DNA from: CAKOSP01 sp964372145
GTDB lineage: Bacteria; Bacillota_I; Bacilli_A; RF39; UBA660
NCBI GenBank assembly: GCA_964372145.1
Contig: CAYJPM010000044.1
Span: forward strand, 1 to 6,813
Reading direction: 5' to 3'
DNA length: 6,813 nt
Both the position numbers and the translations under genes were made by a program. Below, one piece after another: positions 1 to 6,401 of this stretch; position 1 is the stretch's first letter, and each line of letters opens with the position of its first letter. The notes under the pieces were generated by a model. The model worked only from the letters and a program-made list of their open reading frames with translations, was not told where the DNA came from and did not search any database.

Positions 1-909
1 GAAGCTAGTTATTCTAAAGATAATGATTTAAAAAGTTTAGTGGTAGATGGTTATGAATTATTACCGGTATTTAGCGCTGATGTTTTAGAATATAGTATAG
101 ATGTAGCAGAAGATGTAAAAGAAGTTAATGTAACTGCAACTAAAAATAATAGTTATGCATCTGTGTCAGGTGATGGGGTTCTTGCTGTAACTCCTGGAAC
201 TAATGTTTTTGATATTTTAGTAAGGGCACAAAATGGTAGTGAAAAAACTTATAAATTAACAGTTAATGTAATAGATAAAGATCCAATTAATGTTGCTACT
301 TTAGAAGGTGAAAAGTCTGTTGTTAAAATAAAAGATTCTTTAGAAGTTCCAATATATTTTACTGAAACTACTGTTAAAATAAATGAATTTGATATACCAG
401 CATTTTATAATGAAGCATTAGATTATACTTTAGTAGGTTTAAAAGACAGTACTGGTACTGTAGAGTTATATGTATATAATGCTGAAGATAATACTTATGT
501 ATTATATGAAGATATTAAATTTTCCAATTCTATAATTATACCTATAGAAACAGATAAAACTTTAGAAGGTTATACTATTTTTAAAGACACTATTGGTGAA
601 AAAGAGTTAGATGTTTTTAAAGTTAATAAAGATTCTAAATTTAGTATATTTTATGGTAAAAATGTAGAATCTGGTGAAGAAGGATTTTATAAATATGATG
701 AAGAAAGTAATACTGTTATAAAATATGATGATGAACTTATAACTGAATTAAATGAAAAAGTGAGTTTATATACTTATATTATCATGGTATTTTCTGTAAT
801 ATTAATAATTTTATTTATTGTAATTATATCTTTATTAAAAGGTAAAAATAAAACAAGAAAAAAGAAAAATAAATCTAAAAGTGTATTAGATGATGAAGAT
901 GACGATTAG
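1..909 (+). CDS. C-terminal part of a cadherin-like-domain surface protein with membrane anchor (5' partial)
   Basis: The frame is open from base 1, so the true start lies upstream; the GTG at 40 is an internal Val codon. Numbering from base 1, 302 residues are visible. Residues about 9-90 match the cadherin-like beta-sandwich repeat: an L-x-SL start, L-x-P-x-FS, EYS, V-x-VTAT, then a G-x-N-x-F region ending in NGSEKTYKLTV. Residues about 100-245 form a second, mostly beta region rich in Tyr, Asp and Glu that I cannot assign to a named family. One hydrophobic segment at about 257-279 is followed by a strongly basic stretch (K/R-rich, 280-293) and a final acidic cluster. This suggests an extracellular region, one transmembrane helix and a short cytosolic tail. 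The beta-sandwich domain is usually involved in surface binding or acts as a spacer, so the specific role is unknown. The base composition resembles its neighbours. A terminator overlaps the stop codon, so it is transcribed separately from the downstream genes. Confidence 0.85.
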   Translation, partial: EASYSKDNDLKSLVVDGYELLPVFSADVLEYSIDVAEDVKEVNVTATKNNSYASVSGDGVLAVTPGTNVFDILVRAQNGSEKTYKLTVNVIDKDPINVATLEGEKSVVKIKDSLEVPIYFTETTVKINEFDIPAFYNEALDYTLVGLKDSTGTVELYVYNAEDNTYVLYEDIKFSNSIIIPIETDKTLEGYTIFKDTIGEKELDVFKVNKDSKFSIFYGKNVESGEEGFYKYDEESNTVIKYDDELITELNEKVSLYTYIIMVFSVILIILFIVIISLLKGKNKTRKKKNKSKSVLDDEDDD

Positions 910-920
910 TCATCTTTTTT
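896..920 (+). terminator. Rho-independent terminator overlapping the surface-protein stop codon
   Basis: An 8-bp perfect stem (896-903 with 909-916, core AGATGAC/GTCATCT) closes a 5-nt loop and runs into a T tract to 920. The left arm encodes part of the acidic C-terminus, and the TAG stop (907-909) lies across the loop and the first base of the right arm. Confidence 0.85.
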
Positions 921-928
921 AATTGTTA

Positions 929-958
929 TACCATTTTGTCGGCGCCGACAAAATGGTA
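929..958. repeat. Perfect 30-bp palindrome with GC-rich core
   Basis: The left arm (929-943, TACCATTTTGTCGGC) is the exact reverse complement of the right arm (944-958), with no spacer. The centre (CGGCGCCG) is strikingly GC-rich for such AT-rich surroundings. As RNA it would fold into a strong hairpin. No T tract follows on either strand, so it does not look like a terminator. It lies between the surface-protein terminator and the DinD fragment. It could be a protein-binding operator, a recombination or mobile-element end, or a 5'-leader hairpin; the sequence does not decide between these. Confidence 0.9.
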
Positions 959-963
959 ACATT

Positions 964-973
964 AGGAAGTGAT
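964..973 (+). promoter_or_regulatory. Strong Shine-Dalgarno-like sequence without a well-placed start codon
   Basis: AGGAAGTGAT matches the extended anti-SD complement (AGGAGGTGAT) at 9 of 10 positions. The in-frame GTG (969-971) sits inside this match, leaving no spacing. At normal spacing the in-frame codons are CTA, AAA and GAA, none a usual start. The next in-frame ATG (996) has no SD at the right distance. Confidence 0.5.
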
Positions 974-1229
974 TCTAAAAGAAATATTAGATAATATGGG
1001 AAGTGTAGAGTTAGCTGCTAATTTATTTAGAATAACTCAAATAGAACAAAAAATTACTAATGAAGAGATTATTGGTGAAAAGAATGCAACTGATGCACAT
1101 TATGAAGTGGGTTCTGCTATTAGGGAAACTATAAAAATAATAGGTGGTACTATGCCAGAAGAGTTACCAACACCTGAAAAAAGTATAAAACAGTTGGAAA
1201 AAGAAATTGAATTAAAAAAACTCAAATAA
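969..1229 (+). CDS. dinD: DinD-type protein, C-terminal fragment only (probable gene remnant)
   Basis: The 86 residues match the end of DNA-damage-inducible protein D family proteins. The recognisable blocks are ILDNMGS, ELAANLFRITQ, an E-K-N-A-x-x-A-H-Y-E-V-G segment, IGGTMPEELPTPEKS and I-K-Q-L-E-K-E. Family members are usually near 280 residues, with an N-terminal BRO/KilA-N-like region that is absent here. In-frame stops sit immediately upstream (TAG 963-965, TAA 957-959), so the missing part is not simply unread. The start is doubtful: GTG 969 lies within the SD-like sequence and ATG 996 lacks an SD. DinD is part of the SOS response in E. coli, and related proteins are common on phages and mobile elements; its biochemical role is poorly defined. 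The best reading is a remnant left by a deletion or insertion, although a short expressed C-terminal protein is possible. Family assignment is firm; functionality is doubtful. Confidence 0.75.
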   Translation: MILKEILDNMGSVELAANLFRITQIEQKITNEEIIGEKNATDAHYEVGSAIRETIKIIGGTMPEELPTPEKSIKQLEKEIELKKLK

Positions 1230-1254
1230 GTGTATAAAAACACTTTTTTATTTG
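1223..1254 (+). terminator. Rho-independent terminator after the DinD fragment
   Basis: Stem AAGTGT (1228-1233) pairs with ACACTT (1240-1245) around a 6-nt loop, followed by TTTTATTT. An outer pairing of CAAATAA (1223-1229) with TTATTTG (1248-1254) may extend it. It overlaps the TAA stop at 1227-1229. Confidence 0.75.
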
Positions 1255-1279
1255 AATTTAGTAATATTTGAGTTATAAT
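1252..1279 (+). promoter_or_regulatory. Sigma-A type promoter of the tagO-rml operon
   Basis: A perfect -10 box TATAAT (1274-1279) is preceded, with a 16-bp spacer, by TTGAAT (1252-1257) as a plausible -35. Transcription would start near 1286, giving a very short leader of about 13 nt that begins at the ribosome-binding site AAGGAAG (1286-1292). The -35 overlaps the tail of the preceding terminator. Confidence 0.7.
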
Positions 1280-1298
1280 TGTTATAAGGAAGTGTATT

Positions 1299-2354
1299 AT
1301 GAACTTATCGATTAATGGTCATTCAATTATATTAATACTAATAGTAACTTTTTTAACATCGTTTTTATCAATGTTTTTTGTAAAAAAATTAGCATTTCAT
1401 GTAAATGCAATAGATATGCCAAATGAAAGAAAAGTACATGCTAAACCTATGCCTAGGTTAGGTGGACTTGGAATATTCATTGGTTTTTTAGTGGGGTATA
1501 TTTTTTTTGGTCAATTGACTTCTCAAATGATATCTATATTTATTGGTGCAGTTATTTTAATTATTTTAGGTATATTTGATGATATAAATTCAATTAGAGC
1601 TAGATATAAATTATTATTTCAAGTAATAGCGGCTTCAGTAGTAGTATTTTATGGACAAATATTTTTTACTGAAATATCACTTTTAGGATGGACATTATAT
1701 TTAAATGAATTATGGTCTTATGTACTATCTATATTCTTTGTAGTAGCTATAACAAATTCTATTAATCTAATAGATGGACTTGATGGTTTAGCAGGTGGAG
1801 TAAGCTCTATATACTTTATTACAATAGGTATAATAGCATTTATACTTAATATGTTTAGTGGGTTAGATGTAATGCTTTGTATGATTATGTTAGGTTCTAC
1901 TTTAGGATTCTTAATACATAATTTTCCACCAGCAAAAATATTTATGGGGGATTCTGGAAGTTTATTTTTAGGATTTATGATATCAGTAATAGCGTTAATA
2001 GGATTTAAAGTTACTACTATTACAACATTAATAGTACCTGTATTAATACTGGCTATACCAATATTTGATACAGTGTTTGCGATAGGAAGAAGATTACTTA
2101 ATAAACAAAATATAGGTGAAGCTGATAAAGAACATTTTCATCATCAATTACTAAAATTAAAATTTTCAAGTAAGACTAGCATATTAATTATATATTTAAT
2201 TAATATTATGTTTGCTAGTGTGTCAGTTTTCTTTGTCTTAGGAGATCAAGAAATGGCTATATTAATTTATGTTATATTAATGATTTTTTTACTATTTTTA
2301 GTATTAAAAACAAATATATTATTTAAAAATAAAGAGAAAGTAAATAAGAAATAG
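1299..2354 (+). CDS. tagO: Undecaprenyl-phosphate GlcNAc-1-phosphate transferase (TagO/WecA family)
   Basis: This polytopic membrane enzyme of the polyprenyl-phosphate N-acetylhexosamine-1-phosphate transferase family transfers a sugar-1-phosphate, usually GlcNAc-1-P from UDP-GlcNAc, to undecaprenyl phosphate. That is the first step of wall teichoic acid or other lipid-linked glycans. The 351 residues show about 11 hydrophobic segments and all the family motifs: the cytosolic loop DMPNERKVHAKPMPRLGG (39-56), the catalytic Asp pair DD (94-95), NLIDGLDGLAGG (156-167), NFPPAKIFMGDSGS (208-221) and the late His motif HFHH (279-282). The His motif and length favour TagO/WecA over MraY. ATG 1299 is supported by AAGGAAG seven bases upstream. 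It is the first gene after a good promoter, and rmlA starts 14 bp downstream, so it likely initiates the polymer for which the following genes supply rhamnose. Sugar specificity (GlcNAc versus another HexNAc) is inferred from the family. Confidence 0.92.
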   Translation: MNLSINGHSIILILIVTFLTSFLSMFFVKKLAFHVNAIDMPNERKVHAKPMPRLGGLGIFIGFLVGYIFFGQLTSQMISIFIGAVILIILGIFDDINSIRARYKLLFQVIAASVVVFYGQIFFTEISLLGWTLYLNELWSYVLSIFFVVAITNSINLIDGLDGLAGGVSSIYFITIGIIAFILNMFSGLDVMLCMIMLGSTLGFLIHNFPPAKIFMGDSGSLFLGFMISVIALIGFKVTTITTLIVPVLILAIPIFDTVFAIGRRLLNKQNIGEADKEHFHHQLLKLKFSSKTSILIIYLINIMFASVSVFFVLGDQEMAILIYVILMIFLLFLVLKTNILFKNKEKVNKK

Positions 2355-2368
2355 GGAGGTATTTATTT

Positions 2369-3253
2369 ATGAAAGGAATTATTTTAGCAGGAGGAAGTGG
2401 AACAAGACTTTATCCAATTACAGAAGGAGTTAGTAAACAGTTATTACCTGTTTATGATAAGCCTATGATATATTACCCAATATCAACATTAATGTTAGCG
2501 GGTATTAAAGATATACTTATTATTACTACACCAGAAGATCAAGCATCATTTATTAGATTACTTGGAGATGGTTCTAAGTTTGGTATTAATTTGTCTTTTG
2601 AGGTTCAACCTGAACCTAAAGGTTTAGCTCAAGCATTTACTATTGGTGAAGAATTTATTAATGGTGATGAATGTGCGATGGTTTTAGGAGATAATTTATT
2701 TTATGGAGCAGGATTTACTGGTTTAATGGAAAGTGCAGTTAAATCTGCAGAAGAAGGAATGGCTAGTATATTTGGTTATGAAGTACATGATCCAGAAAGA
2801 TTTGGTATTATGGAAATAGATGAAAATAATAAAATATTATCTGTTGAAGAGAAGCCTATGGTTCCAAAATCAAATTTAGCAATAGTAGGATTATATTTTT
2901 ATCCTAAAGGTGTATCTGAAATGGCTAAGAATGTAAAGCCATCAGCTAGAGGAGAAGTGGAAATTACTACTCTTAATGATATGTATTTACAAGATGGTTT
3001 ACTTAAAGGAGAAATATTTCCTGAAGGGTTTACTTGGTTTGACACTGGAACGTTTGATAGTTTAGATGATGCAGCTTCTGCGATAAGAAGTATACAAAAT
3101 ATAAAAGGTAAAGTAATATCTTGTTTAGAGCAAATTAGTTATGATAATGGTTGGTTATCTAAAGAGGCTTTAGAAGCTAGAGGTAATTTACTAAGTAAAA
3201 ATAGTTATGGTGAGTACTTACAAAAAGTAGCTCAAAGAGAAAGAAAAAAATAA
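2369..3253 (+). CDS. rmlA: Glucose-1-phosphate thymidylyltransferase RmlA
   Basis: RmlA is the cytosolic nucleotidyltransferase that joins dTTP and glucose-1-phosphate to give dTDP-glucose, the first step of dTDP-L-rhamnose synthesis, and is usually feedback-inhibited by dTDP-rhamnose. The 294 residues match the usual length of the short tetrameric form. Visible motifs: nucleotide-binding LAGGSGTRLYP (6-16), KQLLPVYDKPMIYYP (23-37), the metal-binding GDN (107-109), EEKP (160-163), the sugar-binding region RGEVEITTLNDMYL (194-207) and FTWFDTGTFDSL (221-232) carrying the second conserved Asp (D225). The start has a strong GGGAGG (2354-2359) nine bases upstream that touches the tagO stop codon. 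It overlaps rmlC by one base (TAATG), so the two are probably translationally coupled. No anomaly is seen. Confidence 0.97.
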   Translation: MKGIILAGGSGTRLYPITEGVSKQLLPVYDKPMIYYPISTLMLAGIKDILIITTPEDQASFIRLLGDGSKFGINLSFEVQPEPKGLAQAFTIGEEFINGDECAMVLGDNLFYGAGFTGLMESAVKSAEEGMASIFGYEVHDPERFGIMEIDENNKILSVEEKPMVPKSNLAIVGLYFYPKGVSEMAKNVKPSARGEVEITTLNDMYLQDGLLKGEIFPEGFTWFDTGTFDSLDDAASAIRSIQNIKGKVISCLEQISYDNGWLSKEALEARGNLLSKNSYGEYLQKVAQRERKK

Positions 3254-3810
3254 TGAAAGTAATAGAAACAGAACTTAATGATTGCTATATAATAGAGCCT
3301 AGTGTGTTTGGTGATCATCGTGGATATTTTATGCAAACACATAGTGAAAAAGATTTAGAAGATAATAATTTAAATTATCATTTTGTACAAGGCAATGAAT
3401 CCTTTACAAAAGAAAAAGGTACAATACGTGGTTTACATTTTCAAACTGATCCAATGTGTCAAGCTAAACTAGTTAGAGTTACACAAGGCTCTGTATACGA
3501 TGTAGTCGTAGATTTAAGAAGTGATTCATCAACATATTTAAAATGGATTAAAGTTGAGTTATCAAATGAAAATAAAAGACAGTTATTAGTGCCTAGAGGA
3601 TTTGCTCATGGATTTATAACTTTAACTGATGATGTAGTATTTTCATATATGGTTGATAATTTTTATTCTAAAGAACATGATGGTGGTATTATATTTAATG
3701 ATCCAGAATTTAATATTGATTGGGGTATAGATGATCCTATTTTATCTGATAAAGATAGAGTTTTACCTAGACTAAGAGAAATAGATAATAAATTTAGGAG
3801 AAATAAATGA
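3253..3810 (+). CDS. rmlC: dTDP-4-dehydrorhamnose 3,5-epimerase RmlC
   Basis: RmlC epimerises C3 and C5 of dTDP-4-dehydro-6-deoxy-D-glucose to give dTDP-4-dehydro-L-rhamnose, the third step of the pathway. It is a cupin-fold cytosolic dimer needing no cofactor. The 185 residues are family length. Conserved elements: FGDHRGYF (19-26), the GTIRGLHFQ strand with the catalytic base H62 (56-64), VYDVVVDLR (81-89), VPRGFAHGF (113-121), the general-acid Tyr Y132 followed by the FYSKEHD segment (137-143), and LSDKDR (164-169), whose Asp168 would partner the catalytic His. Catalytic residue roles follow from the characterised family. The ATG overlaps the rmlA stop codon, and the upstream region is only a purine run without a clear SD, so initiation probably depends on ribosomes finishing rmlA. 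Its TGA stop overlaps the rmlD start as ATGA. Confidence 0.97.
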   Translation: MKVIETELNDCYIIEPSVFGDHRGYFMQTHSEKDLEDNNLNYHFVQGNESFTKEKGTIRGLHFQTDPMCQAKLVRVTQGSVYDVVVDLRSDSSTYLKWIKVELSNENKRQLLVPRGFAHGFITLTDDVVFSYMVDNFYSKEHDGGIIFNDPEFNIDWGIDDPILSDKDRVLPRLREIDNKFRRNK

Positions 3811-4658
3811 AATATTTAGTAACTGGTGTAAATGGTCAATTAGGTTACGATATTGTTAAACAGTTGAAAAATAATGGTGAAAAAAACATCTTAGCAGTTG
3901 ATAGAGATGAAATGGATATAACTAGTGAAGAAAGTGTTAACAAAGTAATATTAGATTATAAACCAGATGTTATATTTCACTGTGCTGCTTATACAGCAGT
4001 AGATAAAGCTGAAGAAGATGAAGATATTTGTAATCAAGTAAATGTACTTGGAACTAAATATATAACTGAAGCATCAATTAAAGTAAAAGCTAAATTAGTT
4101 TATATAAGTACTGATTATGTATTTGATGGAGATAAAGATGGTGTATATACTGAAGATGATTTAGTTAATCCTAAGAGTGTATATGGAAATACAAAATATT
4201 TAGGGGAAGTAGAAGCTTCTAAGAATCCTAAACATTATATAACTAGAGTGTCTTGGGTATTTGGTGTAAATGGTAATAATTTTGTTAAAACAATGTTGAA
4301 ATTAGCTGAGTCTAGAAATGAACTTAATGTAGTTAGTGATCAAATAGGTAGTCCAACTTATACTGTTGATTTAACTAAAGTATTATTAGAATTAGTTAAA
4401 ACAGATAACTATGGATTATATCATGTAACTAATGAAGAATATTGTTCCTGGGCTGATTTTGCAGAGTACATATTTGAAACTAATAATATTGAAATGAAAG
4501 TTAATAAAATAACTAGTGAGGAGTATCCTCAGAAAGCACATAGACCAAGAAATTCAAAAATGAGTAAAGATAAATTATATAGCATAGGTATTGATAAAAT
4601 GCCTAGTTGGAAAGATGCGATAGATAGATATAATTTAGAACTGAAGAAGGAGAAGTAA
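3807..4658 (+). CDS. rmlD: dTDP-4-dehydrorhamnose reductase RmlD
   Basis: RmlD is the NAD(P)H-dependent short-chain reductase that makes dTDP-L-rhamnose in the last step. At 283 residues it has family length. The N-terminal Rossmann fold shows TGVNGQLG (6-13, GxxGxxG), followed by DITS (37-40), FHCAAYTAVDKAE (57-69), the active-site STDYVFDG (101-108) and the catalytic Y126-x3-K130 (VYGNTKYLGE). Substrate-binding signatures DQIGSPTYT (178-186) and HRPRNSKMS (245-253) are typical of RmlD and set it apart from other NAD-dependent epimerases. AGGAG at 3796-3800 supports the ATG at 3807, which overlaps the rmlC stop by four bases. rmlB follows after a 4-bp gap. It reads through without breaks. 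Confidence 0.96.
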   Translation: MKYLVTGVNGQLGYDIVKQLKNNGEKNILAVDRDEMDITSEESVNKVILDYKPDVIFHCAAYTAVDKAEEDEDICNQVNVLGTKYITEASIKVKAKLVYISTDYVFDGDKDGVYTEDDLVNPKSVYGNTKYLGEVEASKNPKHYITRVSWVFGVNGNNFVKTMLKLAESRNELNVVSDQIGSPTYTVDLTKVLLELVKTDNYGLYHVTNEEYCSWADFAEYIFETNNIEMKVNKITSEEYPQKAHRPRNSKMSKDKLYSIGIDKMPSWKDAIDRYNLELKKEK

Positions 4659-4662
4659 ATTA

Positions 4663-5606
4663 ATGAAAGTATTAGTAACTGGAGGAGCAGGATTTATAGG
4701 AAGTAATTTTTTACATTATATGGTAAATAAATATACTGATTATAAATTTGTTTGTATAGATGCATTAACATATGCAGGTAATTATAATAATATAAAAGTT
4801 TTAGAAGAAAAAGATAATTTTAAATTTGTTAAAGGAAGTATAACTGATAGAGATTTAGTATTTAATTTATTTAAAGAAGAAAATTTTGATTGGGTAATTA
4901 ATTTTGCTGCTGAAAGTCATGTTGATAATTCAATTAAGAATCCTGGTATATTCTAGAAACAAATATTATGNNNNNNNNNNATGAAGTTTATGGTGATTTA
5001 CCACTTGATAGACCTGATTTATTATTTAGAGAAGATACTCCAATACATACATCAAGTCCTTATTCTGCATCTAAAGCTAGTGCTGATTTATTAGTTATGG
5101 CTTATATGAGAACTTTTAAATTGCCAGCAACTATATCTAGATGTTCAAATAATTATGGACCTTATCAGTTTCCTGAAAAGTTAATTCCAGTAGTTATTTC
5201 TAAAGCACTTAATAATGAAGATATTCCTGTTTATGGTAAGGGTGAAAATGTTAGAGATTGGATCCATGTATATGATCATAATACTGGTATAGATAAAATT
5301 ATGCATGATGGTGTAGTAGGAGAAGTTTATAACTTAGGTGGAAAAAGTGAAAGACAAAATATAGATGTTGTTAAAGCTATTTTAAAACATATGGGTAAAG
5401 ATGAAAGTTTAATTACTTATGTAACTGATAGAGCTGGACATGACTTAAGATATGCGATTGATTCAAGTAAATCTGAAAAAGAATTATCTTGGGATAGAAC
5501 TTATACATTTGAAAATGGTTTAGCTGAAACTATAGATTGGTATTTAGCTAATGAAGAATGGATTAATGATATTAAGTCTGGAAAATATAAAGAGTCTTAT
5601 AAATAG
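4663..5606 (+). CDS. rmlB: dTDP-glucose 4,6-dehydratase RmlB (one gene, broken in this assembly)
   Basis: RmlB is the NAD+-dependent dehydratase that converts dTDP-glucose to dTDP-4-dehydro-6-deoxyglucose, the second step of the pathway. The first segment shows the NAD-binding GGAGFIGS (7-14), DALTYAG (33-39), and AAESHVDNS (82-90). It reaches an apparent TAG stop at 4954-4956, but shifting frame there restores LETNIM, the conserved continuation; one base is missing near 4953. After ten Ns the frame resumes at the family's DEVYGDLPLD segment, then the catalytic YSASK (Tyr codon 5061, Lys codon 5073), SRCSNNYGPYQFPEKLIP, RDWIHVYDH and a normal C-terminus. About 20-23 residues, including the start of the active-site TDE motif, are hidden in the gap. 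The rebuilt length, about 330 residues, is normal. AAGGAG (4647-4652) precedes the ATG. A working gene disrupted by assembly error is the likeliest reading; a true pseudogene is possible but less likely because everything else is conserved. Confidence 0.93.
4971..4980. other. Scaffold gap inside rmlB
   Basis: Ten Ns stand in for sequence of unknown length. Comparison with the conserved RmlB layout suggests that roughly 60-70 nt are missing, so the run is a placeholder and not a measured gap. Confidence 0.9.
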
Positions 5607-5619
5607 GCTTTTTTTGTTT
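5590..5619 (+). terminator. Rho-independent terminator of the tagO-rml operon
   Basis: An 8-bp stem containing two G-U pairs (5590-5597 with 5605-5612) closes a 7-nt loop and is followed by T-rich sequence to 5619. The rmlB TAG stop (5604-5606) straddles the loop and right arm. Confidence 0.7.
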
Positions 5620-5647
5620 GTAATAAAGATGAAAATTATGGTATACT
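5618..5647 (+). promoter_or_regulatory. Extended -10 promoter of the ABC exporter genes
   Basis: TATACT (5642-5647) is preceded by TG one base upstream (5639-5640), giving an extended -10. A weaker -35, TTGTAA (5618-5623), lies 18 bp away. It falls between the rmlB terminator and the ATPase start, so the exporter probably has its own transcript. Confidence 0.6.
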
Positions 5648-5670
5648 AATAATATAAATGAGGTAATTAA

Positions 5671-6401
5671 ATGGAAAATAAGAATGCTATTGAAGTTAAA
5701 AATATGACTAAAACATTTAAATTATATTCTGATAAACCACAAACATTAAAAGAAAGAATAGTTGGTGGTTTTAAAAATAAAACAGAAATTAGAACTGTGC
5801 TTAAGAATATTAATGTTGATATAAAAAAGGGTGAAACAGTTGCATTAATTGGTATTAATGGAAGTGGTAAATCTACTCTTTTAAAATTAATGACTAAAAT
5901 TATTTATCCTAATAAAGGTAGTGTAGTTACTTATGGTAAGTTAACTAGTTTATTAGAACTTGGTGCTGGATTTCATCCAGATTTTACTGGTAGAGAAAAT
6001 ATTTATTTTAATGCTTCTATATTTGGTTTAACTAGAAGTGAAATTGAAAGTCGTATTAATGATATTATAGAGTTTAGTGAACTTGGTGATTTTATTGATT
6101 CACCAATTAGANNNNNNNNNNTATGTATATGAGACTTGCTTTTAGTGTGGCTATAAATGTAGACGCTGAAATACTTTTAATTGATGAAATATTAGCAGTA
6201 GGAGATCAACATTTTCAAGATAAATGTTTTGCTAAATTAGAAGAATTATCTAAAAGTGATAAAACTATTGTTATAGTATCTCATAGTTTAGGTGCTATGG
6301 AAAAATTATGTGATAGAGCTATTTGGATTAATGAAGGTGAAGTTGCTTTAGATGGTAAATGTAATAGAGTAATTAAAAGTTACCTTAAGGAGTGCGCATA
6401 A
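5671..6401 (+). CDS. Polysaccharide/teichoic acid ABC exporter, ATP-binding protein (Wzt/TagH type), interrupted by a gap
   Basis: This is the cytosolic ATPase of an ABC-2 exporter that moves a lipid-linked glycan across the membrane. The first part shows the family N-terminus (VKNMTKTFKLY, then TLKERIVGG), Walker A GINGSGKST (61-69), LLELGAGFHPDFTGRENIY (94-112, Q-loop region) and FIDSPIR (141-147). After ten Ns it resumes with MYMRLAFSVAINVDAEILLIDE (Walker B and catalytic Glu), AVGD (D-loop) and VSHS (H-loop). In relatives SPxR is followed by a T-Y-S-S-G type signature and then MYMRLAF. About 14 nt are therefore missing rather than 10, which explains the apparent frame change; the signature motif is the hidden part. 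The rebuilt length, about 244 residues, lacks the C-terminal sugar-binding domain of long Wzt proteins. GAGG (5660-5663) precedes ATG 5671. The stop overlaps the permease ATG by one base, supporting a transporter pair. Confidence 0.92.
6112..6121. other. Scaffold gap inside the ABC ATPase gene
   Basis: Ten Ns lie between SPIR and MYMRLAF. Family comparison predicts five residues here, equal to 14 unknown bases plus the T at 6122, so the run is again a fixed-length placeholder. Confidence 0.85.

Noticed and set aside
40..909. GTG at 40 as the start of the surface protein
   Set aside because: The frame is open to base 1 and the residues before it (NDLKSL) belong to the cadherin-like domain, so the gene begins outside the window.
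929..958. Palindrome as a rho-independent terminator or SOS (LexA) box
   Set aside because: No T tract follows on either strand, and neither a GAAC-N4-GTTC nor a CTGT-N8-ACAG type SOS box is present.
3808..3810. Mycoplasma-type code with TGA read as Trp
   Set aside because: RmlC ends at a family-normal length at this TGA, and Trp is written as TGG in all genes seen.
4951..4956. Recoding of the TAG codon in rmlB
   Set aside because: Reading through in the same frame gives residues that do not fit RmlB, while a one-base shift restores the conserved sequence.
4968..5606. A separate gene starting at ATG 4968 just before the N run
   Set aside because: That ATG is the Met of the conserved LETNIM segment inside rmlB; the downstream part is the rest of the same protein.
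6123..6401. A separate 92-residue gene starting at ATG 6123
   Set aside because: MYMRLAF directly follows the ABC signature motif in this family, so this is the second half of the ATPase and not a new start.
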